Part shown: one piece after another, positions 33,867 to 45,925 of the stretch | Numbering within the stretch: the first letter of the stretch is position 1 | Layout of the letters: every line of letters starts with the position of its first letter | Assembly: GCA_949130495.1 (NCBI GenBank) | Contig: OX422213.1 | Coordinates: forward strand, 536,533,467 to 536,597,466 | DNA: 64,000 bases | Source of the DNA: Sambucus nigra | Lineage: Eukaryota; Streptophyta; Magnoliopsida; Dipsacales; Adoxaceae | Direction of reading: 5' to 3' | The notes under the pieces: generated by a model | The model's input: only the letters and a program-made list of their open reading frames with translations | What the model was told of the DNA's origin: nothing | The model's database searches: none | Made by a program: the position numbers and the translations under genes

Positions 33867-36800
33867 AATGGCCTCGTTGCCATTCTTGGGAGCGTGAAGC
33901 ACTCGGAGTGGATTTCAACTTGTAGCTCATTTATTTTTCGCACTTTATTTATTATTTTTTTTTGTACCATTTTTATATTTTTAGAAGGGTTGTATTAGGA
34001 TTTTTATTCTTAGATTGTATTGTTGTGCTTAGAGACACCTTTATTTTATTTTTCATATTAAAAAATTGTAATAATCGAAGAAAGCGTGATAGGAAAATCG
34101 GACAAGGTAGAGAGAGGGCATCCAAGGCGAGAAAAAGAAGCCTCTCTACATTGGGTCGGTAGGACTCCCGGGGCCGACTGAGATAGGCATAATCTCCCCC
34201 TGGTAGACTCAAATTTTTCGGCATCCCAAGACCTAAAAATCGTGGGAGGTACATTTCTAAACTCTCGCGCCTCTCCTGTTAGCGAGTCAATTCTTTTGTG
34301 TTCTTTGTGTGCTCTTACTTGGTGTTATTCTTGCATTTATTTTTGAATGGTGTGATGAATTAATTGACTAAGACCTACACTCGATCACTCACGAGAAGGG
34401 ATTTCATCACCCGACTCACTCGGTTACCCATTGTGTATTACGCTAGCCATCATTAAATTTAAAATCAATCAACTAGGTAGCCCACTAGTTGAATATTTTT
34501 GAAAAGGCGATCACAAAGATTTCCGAGATTTTTTTTATCGCCCACCGACTTAATTAAAATTTGACTACCCTTTCACTAAATCTAAAGATAAAAATTGGCT
34601 ATGTGCTAGTTATAAATTCTTCTTGATGTGTGTGCGTACAATTTAATTTTTCGGTACTCGAATTTTAATTAGTTCATCCATTCAAAGAGTCCACCTATTT
34701 TTCCTACTCTTTTCTTTCAAAAATATTTTTTTCCCATTATTTTCTTCCAAAAAATCCAAAAACATTTTCTTCCTTTAATTCTCTAAAAATCCCAAAAATA
34801 TTTCCTTTCCTTTTCACATTATTCAAAAACCACAAAAAAAAGAACATCTTGAAAATAAAAAAAAAAAAAAATTTGTGTTTCTTCACCCTAACCTTTGTCA
34901 AATTATCCAATAAGACTGATGCTTCAGTCTTGTTTGGGGGAGATTCTCATCACCCAATTTTTCGGCCACCCCATGCTTTCATAGATCTTATCTTTAGGGT
35001 GAGATTCCATCGGTGTGGATGAAGTCATTAAACTTAGATCTACCGGGAGGCATCCCACGTTTCTTGTACTAGTCTCATCCTATTTGGGGGTGGTGTTTCA
35101 CATCACCCAATGCTTTACCATGTTATGGACTTGTACACATTTTTTCTCTCACTTCTTATTCAGGTTTATTCTTGGCTTCATCTGCCCCTTCATTAGCGGT
35201 TGATTCTCTTAATCTATTTCCTCCCTTTTGTTCTCAATTTTAAAAATCATTTTTACTTAACATCGAGGATGATGTTCCTTTTTGTTTAGGCCGAGGAATT
35301 TTATCAAAATTGTGCCTCTTTTGAAAAAAATAGAGTTTTTAAACTTGATTTTTAAAATTTTGTGCAGTTTCTTTCATCTCAATCATTGATGTGAATTTTA
35401 AATCATCCATCTTTTAAAGTCTAGGAATCAAGCTAGAGAATACACTATTTTTTCTAAATGGCTTATGTAATGCATAACAAGGCATGTTGCACCATGAATT
35501 TCTATACTCAACAAAATTTGCGCATTTATCACGTCACTGCGGTTTAGAGTTGAAGAGTACTAGAATTCCCAAGAAAACCTTAATTATCAATAATAGAGAC
35601 TTTAGCTTGTGAGATTTGTGCCTTTCACCCTTTTAGAGTGTTTTACACAATCTCCGAGTCACAAGTTAATTCAGCTTTCTTTGGGTCCGCACTTTAATTG
35701 TTGTATGATCTCATTATTCTTCTATAAAATTTTGGCTTGATCACTGAGAATGACATCACTTTCAAGTTGTAAGAAACACGTACCTTTAAGTTTGTCCCGA
35801 TCACTAGGTTTCCATCCATACACCTACCACTTTTCCATATCCCATTTACCATTCATGTAACCCATTACGTTACCATATTCACATATTCCCTACATCATCC
35901 ATATACATACCCCATTCCATTCATATATCATCCATTATTTTGAGAAAAAAGAGTGTTGATTCCAAATGTTAAATGTCTTCATTGTTGGTTTGAAAAGAGA
36001 GAGAAAACGAAAAAAAAAAAGAGAAATAGAAAAAATAAATTAAAAAAGAGAAAAAAAAAGAATATAGAGAAAAAGAAAGAAAAATCGAAAAAAAAGAGTA
36101 GTTAGTAGTTAATTGTGAAATAAAGGCATTTGTGCCTCAAGTGATATACACTCTCTCACATCGCATATCCATCCATTTCACATCCATTTTACATCCATCA
36201 TTTCACACATCCATCTTATCCTACCTCACCTCATCTAATATATCTCATTTCATTTCCCCCTCACCCATATACATCCATATTTCCCCTAGGTGTTCGGTCA
36301 AATGAAAGTTAACGTGGTGAATAACTCGACGTTCTCACTATAGTGATTAGCATTTATTTCATGAGATCATTTTTCTTTCTAATTGTTCGTTCTTTCTTAT
36401 GTGTGTGAGAGACGTTTCAGCTTGCTTACATTTACTCACCTCCTCAAACGCAAGAGAGATACACTTACCCTAATCTGGAGAGTTCGTTTGAGAGAGTTAT
36501 ATCAAGTGAGATTTGAAGTTGAAGTGTTGATTCCAAAAAGGCAATCTAGGAATTACTCTTGTGATACTCGATCCATTTTGACTGATTCACACCACACACG
36601 TTGAGTTCTAGGAAGGATGTCCCTTGTGTATTTACTTAGCTAAATTTTTTACGCTTCTAGTTTGTATTTGTGAAAATATTTTTCTTGTGATGGATTATGT
36701 GATTATTCTACGGCTAATAAGAGATTGACTGCCTTTCAATAAATCTTTTTAAATAAAGAATTTTGTGGGTATATTCCCTGCAAATCCTCACGAGAGACAA

Positions 36801-36955
36801 CTCGTCATGTAGGGCAACCTATGGGTTTTAAGGCTTGTTGCACATGCTAAGTGCAATCGCATGTGCCCGCAAAAGTGGTACACTTTTGTTTTCTTATTTT
36901 TATCTCTCTCTATCTTTTTTCTCGAGGACTAGCAATGTTATGTTTGGGGGTGGTG
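33867..36955 (+). other. Internal region of the Athila-like element, non-coding
   Basis: Starts with AATGGCCTCGTTGCC, a decayed form of the TGGCGCCGTTGCC primer site of Athila-type elements. It contains purine-rich runs at 35995-36110 and ends with TTTGGGGGTGGTG. I find no protein domain in any frame; the open pieces are under 95 codons and unlike known proteins. Confidence 0.75.
36941..36955 (+). other. Polypurine tract of the Athila-like element
   Basis: TTTGGGGGTGGTG directly before the LTR start TGATAAG at 36956. Confidence 0.75.
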
Positions 36956-39900
36956 TGATAAGAACCTAAAAGTGTACATTTTATACCCCGAATTGGCGTA
37001 TTTTAGTTGCTAATTCTTGACAATAATGGTCTTATGCGTGTAAATGTTCAATATGCAGGTTTAATTGCAGTTGCGGTGTCAAAAGCTATATTTCGAGGCA
37101 ATTTGCAGTTAAAATGGCACTGATTCCCTCCCTCGTAACCTTACCCGAGCTTAAACTACCCTGAAACCCGTGTATGTTTAGTTTGTGCCCTTTTATATTT
37201 TTCTTAGATTTTTAGTTTCAGTTGTTTTATTTTTACGGTTTATTTTAGATTTATTAAGAATATCTAGGTTTTATTTTTATTAGTATAATTTTATTTTATT
37301 TTTATTTTGATTAATTTTTATTTTATTAGATTTTTTAGAATTTCATTTATTTTTTAGTTTTATTAGATTTAACTTTTTTTTTAGGATTTTAATTTTTAGT
37401 TTAATAGATTTCTATTTTTATTTCTTTTTAGTTTAAATTTTTATTTGAGTCTTTGTTTTATTTTAGAATAGCATTTTATTTTTTTAGGTTTTTATTTTAT
37501 TTTATTAGTTTTTATTTTAGTCAGTTAGTGTTATTTCATGGGTCACAAATTAACACTTACACCCACCTACCATATACTGACACACACCCAAATACACCAT
37601 CACTCACACCATAACCACCCTACACCTTACCACACATAAACAACTCCCTCATCATCTTCTTCCCTAAGCCACAAACCTCGTGTCTCTCCTGAGTAACCCC
37701 CATTACCAAACCGCACAACAAATCCACTTCCATCTTACTCTCTCTCCATCAACCTTATATCCCAAAATCGGACCCCAACCCCGAGCCACCAAAAACGCAC
37801 CTGCTGCCATACCCTTACCAACCGTAACCCACAACCCAATCGTGCTACCCACGACCACAAACTCCGGCCGAAACTCGCCAGGACACGATCCCCCAGCGGC
37901 CTACCTTCAGTCACCCACTAACCCCCATATCTCCCACGCCTACGACCTCCAACGCACCAGTACCTCCGATGACGAAATTCGGCGCACCCGTCAAACATTC
38001 AACAATCCCAACACGAACCCGGAGCCCGATCTAATCCGAAACCCACCTGCCCCTTTTCGGTCCCAAACCCCACAGCCACAACCTGAGCGCCGACGACCCT
38101 GCCCCGACGACGACCAATCCCATTATCGAATCTTTTGCCTAGCCGAGTCGAAACCAACCCCTATCCGCCCTACTCGCATCTTCCAATCCCAAAAAAACCC
38201 ATTTCACCTTTCTTTCAAACTAAAGATCCGAAAGGCCTTATACGATTTCTATCAGTTAGACACCAAACCAAATAAACAAGCCAAAGACAAATCCATTTAT
38301 CCCACATGCCATATAAATCAATTAAAACCCCTTAATCCCTTTTCCCAAAATAACCCCCAACATACTCAATTTAACCATTTATCCCCATTAACAAAAATAA
38401 CCCTCATTCCCTCACCCAAATCTTATTTGATTTTATCTCCATTACCCCACTTTCCACATGACCTCACACAACCCATGCACATTTGTGCATTTTTCCAATT
38501 TACCCCCATATGTACACACCCCATGCTCTTGCACCTTAATTCTTCCAATTATAGTCCTTAGCCCCATGCGTGCCATGGATCTCCTATTTAAAGAGATGAA
38601 GACCATTTGAAGAGAATATCCAATTTATTTTTTACACCTTGTGTGATAAATTTCTCTACACCCCTCTTTAGAGAGTATTTGCATTTTTAGCAAATATCTC
38701 AATATAGAGGTGTGTAGTGAAATTTATCTCTAGGATGAATTCCACCCCACCCATCTATAATGAATTTTTGCATTTTTAGCAATTATTTCATAATATATTG
38801 ATCTAGTTGAATTCATCCATTATTATCATGTAAATAAAGAGAGAAAATTCAAGAGAAAAGTAGAGAGATAACTCAGATTAGAAAATAAATTAGGAAAATA
38901 TTATTTAAATAGTTTTTATTTTTATTTTTAGAGATTTGTGAGGATAACTTGTGTGTAATTCAATTGAGTATTATATTGAATTGATTATTGTTGGATGCTC
39001 ATATTGGATGGATGGTTCTTGATTTCAAGAAAATAAGAATTCAATTTCACTTCAAGAGATTGGGTTTGATTGTTCTCTTCTCTTCTCATTTATTTTATTC
39101 CTTTGATTATTAATTTGTCAAATTTCATACCACGTTAGGCGAAATCCCCTTTCAAGGGGTGGGGTGAACCCTTATTTTATCTTATTTTGATTTAATTAGT
39201 TTGATTAATTCAAAATTCCCTTGGAATGTTAATTATGATCCCTCACCCTTAAATTTACTCCTCGAGAGAGGGTAAATGATTTTTGAAAGAAAATCGAAAT
39301 TCTAGTTATAATACCCATTTTAGATTCGAACTAAAGATAGGGGTTCTTAAGTGGGGTATTATTACTTGAATTTCAACTCTGTTTTCATTTTCTAAGATGT
39401 ACATAAATTTTAATCGATTGATCCTAGCGGGTGATTAATTAAAAGGAGTGCATATCTATTTTCTAGAGTTTTTTATTTTTTGGTGGGGGGAGAGGGTAAA
39501 CTTATTTTTCTAAAAGATTACTATTAAAATTACACTTGTAACGAGAGTTGATTTGTAATTTTGATATTAATTTGAGAAAATTCAAATAATTAAATGAATT
39601 AATTAGAATAGTTAGAATTTGTGGGGAAGTCCCACTCCTTGATTGCTCTCACTATTATTTACCTCACTTTATCTCTTATTTTTGTGTCAGACTTTATTTT
39701 TTATTTTAGTCACTTTTTAGTTTGTAATTTGATCTTACATTTAGTTTAGTGTTATTTCACCTCACCTCACCCAATTATTTTAATATTGAAAAAAGTTAAA
39801 AAAATAGAAAAAGTAAAATTCCAAAAAGAAAAAAAAATTGAATTAAAATTGAGTTCGTCTCTAGCTTACCCCCTTGATGTGGATTGATACCCTTATTTAC

Positions 39901-40005
39901 CGCTATACTTTAGTTTGTTATATATTTATAGGTAATTGAGGATTTTGACTAGCAGAGCTTTTCAAGCAACGACGAAAAAAATATATCGAAAAGTTATCTT
40001 TATCA
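36956..40005 (+). repeat. 3' LTR of the Athila-like element, with a 293-codon open frame
   Basis: Same ends as the 5' LTR. An open frame of 293 codons (37680-38561), rich in Pro, Thr, Asn and Ser, covers the C-rich part; the 5' LTR has only fragments of it (31712-31951, 31917-32285) because of frame changes. Composition alone explains a long open frame, so I do not call it a gene. Confidence 0.85.
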
Positions 40006-40009
40006 CAAG

Positions 40010-40789
40010 TCATCTCCTAAAACCTGGAACTCCAACTGATGTGCAAATTCTAGAATTGAGGAGCCCATAGGGGAGAGCAGTGCGAACGTGGGTGTTATCG
40101 ATAATGGTAACCGATGACCTCACTCTGAACATGATAGAGGGAAAATCGATGTCCCACCCCCTAGATACAACATACATCAAATACACAATATCAAAACCAA
40201 TTTGAGTATGATTGACCCTAGGATAGATCGATGAAGGCACAAATCTATTAAGAATGCAAAAGTTTGTGTAAGGCTGACGATGATACATAGTAGCACCGGT
40301 CAGAGGGATCTCCCAAAAATAGTGGTGGAGAATCTCCTTAGCTAATGGACTATCATCACCCATATGGTGAAAAATAGCGTCAGGGATGTGTGGAATCTAT
40401 AGCGTTGCGGCTATAAGATCAGTTGTGACGAGAAGAGGAACGCCATGAATGGTGCACTGAATCCCTGCGGGAGTGTCGATCGCACTGTAAAAGAACTCTC
40501 TGACAATGTCAGGATATACCACATCATAAGCCTCAAATAAGGGAACCCAACCCTTACCTACAATCCAACGAGGGATGGATAACTCGACGAATGTAGAAAT
40601 CACAAAAACTCGCTCCCTAACAATCGAAAAAATATGAAGTCTGAGCATACAATTGCACTTGAACTCGATGGTGGTCTGCCATCTCACAACAGAGTAGGGA
40701 GGACGGTGAGTCCAATCTCGCTGGGCGCGAGGGGACTTAGGCAACTCATTTAGATTTCCAAATGAGGCACCTCAACATCTAGGAGGCAT
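40010..40789 (-). pseudogene. E2: plant transposon protein-like ORF (PF20167-type), broken
   Basis: One frame from Met 40789 (MPPRC, then TGA at 40772) through WTHRPPYSVVRWQTTIEFKC, VYPDIVREFFYSAIDTPAG and VPLLVTTDLIAATL, a TAG at 40397, then IPHIPDAIFHHMGDDSPLAK and FDIVYLMYVVSRGWDIDFPS to a TGA at 40010. The P-x-x-VRxFFxS block is shared with E1 (WPHAVRAFFGSL), so both belong to one family, probably PF20167. Two stops and the Athila-like insertion inactivate it. The 5' side is cut by element B at 41160. Role unknown. Confidence 0.55.
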
Positions 40790-41154
40790 AGCTACCAAAA
40801 AAATACTGCGAAGTGTAAGAAAAGATGGGTGTAATAGATGCCTAAACCCAGACAACTACGAACCTATCTCCGTACAAAAATCCAAGCGAACCACCACATA
40901 TGCCAACGACAACATCAACACAAACCAATCAGATAAAAAATATATATTCACCTAATATAATCCAACAAAATGACACAGAGAGTGGGTATCCAAAATCCAA
41001 AGAAACAAATATACCAGAAAGATTTTAAAACAAATTTCTTGGATAAATTTATAATACACATAGGGGTAGAAAAAAATGGCTCATAAACTGAACAGGCAAC
41101 CCCAAAATTTGATTTTTTTACGAATAAAACAACATAAACGCCCTACACACTAAT
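40790..41154. other. Leader of E2, no gene seen
   Basis: AT-rich leader-like sequence, continuing at 50751 when element B is removed. The short frames are not convincing. Confidence 0.5.
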
Positions 41155-41159
41155 TTAAT
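41155..41159. other. Target duplication of element B, left copy
   Basis: TTAAT before TGTAACCCCCCGCC; an identical TTAAT is at 50746-50750. Confidence 0.95.
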
Positions 41160-41902
41160 TGTAACCCCCCGCCTAATCAGATACCGGGCGATTACTCCAA
41201 TATTAAATTAAAACAGGAGTCTCATATGGATCATTCTTAGCATCACTGTCGAAAATCCGTTTAATTACTAATAACCTATTAGGCCGGTGTCAAAATTTTA
41301 ACTTTACTGCTCTTTTTAACAACAATAAATAAAACATCCACACAGTTTATGCGTAAATGAAATAAAATAACCGAACACTTGGTCAAAATATACAACCATA
41401 TCGAATGATGTACTAAAAGAATAAATAAATGCAATTGGACCATTGGCCCGAATATTTATACAGTACCTCCTATCTAGAGTACAAGGATGGAAGCGGCTAT
41501 CAAAAACCTGCACACATCCACAGCTGCTGCAGCTGACGTCTGACTCGAAAGATGTGTCATCCAGGCGTCCCTGTGTCTGGACACCTATATAATATATAAT
41601 ATATAGCAAGAAAGGAAGAGTAGATAAACGGGTCAGAGCCCGAGTTTTGAAAATATTTTGGAAGTGCATAAATGCCTTATTATTTTGAAAAAGGTTTACC
41701 TCATATTTAAGTTTGGTATCGCACTCCCATGAGATACCCCTCACCTCTCCACTAACAGTTTACTCCTAACGCATCCCTCTAAACATCCTAGTCGAGCTAC
41801 CCGGCTAAACTAGTCTATCACCCAACCACTATCTACCCTAGATAGTCCAAGAAATGTACTAAGGGATAAACATCACCCTAGTCTCAACGCTATGCCATGT
41901 TC

Positions 41903-41953
41903 GTGCGTGGGGTGTCTCGCAAAGCGAAATCCAAACAAGGACCCCCCCGATAC
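41903..41953 (-). repeat. Conserved hairpin module, copy 2
   Basis: Plus strand reads CGTGCGTGGGGTGTCTCGC, AAAGCGAAATCCAAAC, AAGGACCCCCCCGATAC. The TCGC-AAA-GCGA stem is intact. It is the inner member of a pair 192 bases apart. Confidence 0.9.
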
Positions 41954-42094
41954 ACTACTATGCAGCAAGGTCGATCGTCGATATCCGCCAGTCCCTCAGT
42001 ACATAATATATATATAAATAAATATGTGTACCATAAGTAATACTAATATTAGAGCACTAAGGATTAAACTTCTCCCCAATCTCAACATAGTGCC

Positions 42095-42149
42095 ATATTC
42101 GTGCGTGGGGTGTCTCGCAAAGCGAAATCCAAACAAGGAACCCCCCCCG
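42095..42149 (-). repeat. Conserved hairpin module, copy 3
   Basis: Second member of the pair in the same LTR, with an intact stem and CCCCCCCC before GATACACTAC. Flanks beyond the core also match copy 8 in LTR C. Confidence 0.9.
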
Positions 42150-42304
42150 ATACACTACTATGTGGCACGGTCGATCGTTGGGATCCATTGGACCCTCGGC
42201 ACTCGATTTATATATATACATACATTTTACTATATACATACGGATCTATCTCCCGTAATGAGAATACATTTACCAAGTATTTAACAATACTTATCATTTT
42301 CTCA

Positions 42305-42645
42305 AAACTTTCCATTTCCCTTTTTATACTCAGGAAATGTAATTATAAAATCCAATTCATTATCATGAATTTCTTTAACAAATCATATACTTTTAAAAGC
42401 CAATTTTATTATCATAAAAATGCTTTTCCTTTTCAAAATATCCCATTTCCCTTTTTATATTCAGGAAATGTTTTCAAAGCCATTTTCATTATCATAAAAA
42501 TGCTTTGATCATATCATATGCTTCCACATCCCTTCTTCCATCCGGGAAGTGTTACCGAAGCCAATCCATATAACCCATTTCCCTTCCTATATCCAGGAAA
42601 TGTAATTAAATCCAATCCATTATCATGAATTGCTTTAATATATAA
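42305..42645 (-). repeat. Tandem hairpin units in LTR B
   Basis: Four diverged units, each with CATTTCCC or CACATCCC, a spacer of about 10-14 bases and GGAAATG or GGGAAGTG, separated by TTATCATAAAAATGCTTT-type spacers. Each can form a short stem. Repeated in the right LTR (48230-48565) and in LTR C (52645-52900). Confidence 0.85.
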
Positions 42646-43349
42646 CGCGTTCTAAGACCGCCCGTCCGGGTTTCCCCACTATGCGCGCCCCTAAATGGCT
42701 ATCATCTTCCAGGGCCTATCATAAAGACAACCTGGGATCCTACAACGCAAGACGTCGGGAAGCGTCCATGTGCCTGCGGGATAGTCAAGACCACACTCGG
42801 AATCTCCTAACCAGCGCAGAAAAATATATCAACAACGCTCACATGGCCTATAGGACTATATCCACCCTGCATTCATTAGCCAGGGGGCTTCACCATACGT
42901 ACGCAACTTCCCTTATGATAGCGATTTAGAGAGGTGTGTAATCCATATTTTATCAATTATGAAAATCATTTATTTACCATTTTTAAAATATTCATTTTTA
43001 TATTTTCAAAATCATTTCCATCATAACATATATATATATATACCTAAATCACACAATATATACATGTCCTATATATTCTTCCTAGAATATATATAAACGT
43101 CCATAGTGGCCTATAGCTTCTAGCAATGACCAATAATCCTAAAGATTCCCTCGAGGAATCATAACCATGCTTTCATATAAGCATGATACTAAACACAAAG
43201 TATTTCCTTACTTTGTTCAATACTAATTACCTCAATCATCTCTTAATGGTTTATTTATCCTCAAAACCCTTATTTAGGAATCCCCATAAAATCCCAAATG
43301 GTAATTCAACTCCTGATACTCTTAAAGGGAGAAAACTAGAAATTTTGAC

Positions 43350-43560
43350 CTAAGCGAATCGATTCGCCCCTTTAGCGAATCTATTCGGGTGGGCGAATCG
43401 ATTCGGTTCTCAATCTGAATCGATTCGAAAAGTATTCTGCAAACAGGTATGGAAATGGAGAATCGATTTGGTTTGTACCCAAATCGATTTGGCCCTTTGC
43501 AGAAACCCAATTTCCTTTAGGTGAATCGATTCGGCCTGTACCCGAATCGATTCGGCCAGT
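43350..43560 (-). repeat. Palindrome cluster in LTR B, left copy
   Basis: At least six copies of CGAATCGATTCG or close variants (GAATCGATTTGG, CAAATCGATTTGG). A second small group is at 43870-43910. The 12-mer is a perfect palindrome. Confidence 0.9.
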
Positions 43561-45387
43561 TCGAGGGCTACAGTTTGGGCGATTTTTCAATCTCCAAAAT
43601 ACCCAAAATTCAATCCAATATCCATTTAAATCCTAACACGGTTTTATTACTACAAACCCAAGATTTTTATATCTCCTCAAATTCTTTAGAGGTCCTAACA
43701 ATTCTTTTGAGAACCCCTAATATCTATCTCCTATAAGTTCTAACTAATGATTTCAATCTCGGACAACTTTCCGTAGAAAAATCACTATAAATCCAAAAAA
43801 AATCAAAAAAATATGCGGTCAGCGCCCACGCGACCATGTCGAAGAGGTCTACAAATTTCATTTTTTGACCAAGAGCCGAATCGATTCGCCTCTAGGTCGA
43901 ATCGATTCGGCAAGAACGCTGCCTCTACTATTCATCGTCTTCTCCGAGACGGTTTCTGCCATTAAAGCTTCTCACAAGCTTTTGTCGCCTAACCCAACGT
44001 CCTACAACCTCCACCAACTACAAATACACATATATTAAGGGTTATAAACATCCTAGAACCTTAAACCACCAATTAATTTGGGTTAAAACCTAAGTTTCTC
44101 CAATTAACAAACTTTAGGGGTTTATTCGTTTTATCTCCCGAAAACCCGTTTTATCCACGAAAACCCAACCCAATATCTTTAGGGTTTGTTTATACCAACC
44201 TACGGTATGAGATTATTTATGCAAAAAGGAAAGAAAGAAAGTAAACACTTGCCTCGTGGATATAATCCAACGACCTCGAGTCGAATCCGACGGAGTTTGG
44301 CCCAAATCTTCCTTTTTCTCCTCCTTTCTTCCTCCTCTCTCTCTTCTCTCTCTTTTCTATCTTTCTTTCCTCTCTTTTCTAACTCTCTTCCTCCTTTTAT
44401 AAGGAGAAAAGGGTTTTTCTTAAAACCCAAAAAAGAAAAGGGTTTTACCCAATTACGAGTTACTTCTACCTCTAAAATTACCCGAAACTCAATTTCGACA
44501 ATCGGACACTCTTTTTCGACTATCTCGGACATTTCGAGACTCCCGGCACAGTCGAAATTCCCATCCGAGGTATTTGACCGCAAATCACTATTCTAACCCA
44601 AAATAAATAAATGCGATTTTCCAATTAAAAATCTTACCTCATTTCGCTTTACTCAACGACGACATATAATTAAAATATTTCGACCTATATAGTCCCAAAA
44701 ATAATTACAGCACCCATCAAAAATCATTCAATCCTCGAAAATCCCAAAAATTACTATTTAGGAAAATTCTCGAAATTGCCACTTAATTTAAATATGGAAT
44801 TTAATTCTCTCCAAAAGGGCGGGTTGTTACATACTCCCCCCCTTACAATGGAATTTCGTCCTCGAAATTCGGATACAACCTACACCATCCAACTAGGATC
44901 ACTACGAATCCTAAAATCTCAAGGGAAGGATACTAACCCGATGGTTCCCAACCATATACTACACGACTACCACAATCGTAAAGTGACTCTAATACTTCAC
45001 ATAATACCCATCATCTATAATGCCTATCGGCATGAATTTCAACCTTATATACTACGCTCATTCTATTCCAGGCGGTATATAAAACCATCTTACCAAGGTG
45101 CCCATACACCTTTCTAACTTGTGCATATCTGCGCATCCGTAGTGAACGTCTGACACATAACACTCTCTCCCAATAAGGGTCTCCTTTCCTCGGTGAAATA
45201 CTCACCTATGGGTCCTCCCGACCTGCGAAAATTCAATCCTCCTAACCTTGGCGCCACTAACTCTAGCGAACCTACATCCTACTAATGCTACGGTCTACGC
45301 ATTACCCTACTTAAGCGAAATGAGTATCCTAAATATGTCCCTAGTGCCCAAGGCCTCTCTAAACTCCCGAAAATTGCTTGGTTTCAT

Positions 45388-45440
45388 GCGTGGGACGTCT
45401 CGCCAAGGCGAAATCCAAACAAGGAACCCTCCCGTTACAC
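45388..45440 (-). repeat. Conserved hairpin module, copy 4
   Basis: CATGCGTGGGACGTCTCGCC, AAGGCGAAATCCAAAC, AAGGAACCCTCCCG. The stem is shifted to CGCC-AA-GGCG, a change on both sides that keeps pairing. Confidence 0.8.
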
Positions 45441-45886
45441 TACTCCCTCGCGTAGTCGGTCATCGAGATATAGCGACCTAAGTCACACCAGTGGGACATC
45501 CTAAATACTGCCTACGCTAAACTACGAACGCATTTCTACTATTTTATCCTTCCGCCCATACGGAAGGAAACCTAACCAATCGAAGTGCCCACTTTCTATA
45601 GAAAGTGTCACGAACATAATACCCAAAATTTATCTCCTCAAAATTTGCCTTTTCTTTAAGGCTGGTTATTATCCTCAAACCAATTTCTCTAAGTCCAACC
45701 TCACCCACCCACTTGTGGCGAGGGGACCACTTTAGTGCTTTTCCATAGCAAAATATATCCATAAGTATATCAATATCATGTGGCTCATAGTCTATAGTGG
45801 TTCATCCACACTATAAGACCTTTCCACAAAATCAACATCCTTGCATCCCATAACAGCTCCCCACTCCCGACGCCGTTAAGAGTCAT

Positions 45887-45925
45887 GTGTGGAGTGTCTC
45901 GCAAAGCGAAATCCAAATGAGGAAC
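45887..45925 (-). repeat. Conserved hairpin module, copy 5
   Basis: CATGTGTGGAGTGTCTCGC, AAAGCGAAATCCAAATGAGG, AACCCCTCC. The stem is intact and the outer G/C part weaker. Confidence 0.8.

Larger units (their letters stand above)
30861..40005 (+). mobile_element. Athila-like non-autonomous LTR element (about 9.1 kb)
   Basis: Two direct LTRs of 3.0 kb (30861-33866 and 36956-40005) start TGATAAGAACC and end TTTATCA. A perfect 5-bp duplication CAAGT lies at 30856-30860 and 40006-40010. The internal 3.1 kb has a PBS-like start and a polypurine tract but no gag or pol motif, so it is a large retrotransposon derivative dependent on another element. The TGATAAG start and the TTTGGGGGTG tract resemble Athila-type elements. 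It interrupts E2. Confidence 0.9.
41160..44831 (-). repeat. 3' LTR of element B
   Basis: Minus-strand order: TGTAACAACCCGCC start, TCCGAGATAGTCGAAA (about 44513-44528), GA-rich tract (about 44300-44400), palindrome clusters of CGAATCGATTCG (43870-43910, 43350-43560), a conserved GC-richer block (42660-42930), tandem hairpins (42305-42645), two copies of the hairpin module (42095-42149, 41903-41953), CGGGCTCTGACCCG (about 41635), and the end GGCGGGGGGTTACA. Confidence 0.95.

Noticed and set aside
37680..38561. 293-codon frame as a host gene
   Set aside because: It lies in an LTR, is broken in the paired LTR, and follows from C/A-rich composition; no domain is seen.
41316..41744. 142-codon minus frame repeated at 47237-47665
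   Set aside because: Both copies are the same part of the LTR; the frame has no known domain and includes many hydrophobic codons from AT-rich DNA. Kept only as part of the LTR.
43350..43560. CRISPR-like array made of CGAATCGATTCG repeats
   Set aside because: Spacing and units are irregular, the units are palindromes of 12 bases, and the sequence is a plant LTR.
44186..44596. Overlapping plus and minus frames of about 130 codons with Ser/Leu or Glu/Lys runs
   Set aside because: They come from the GA-rich tract of LTR B and recur only because the LTR is repeated.
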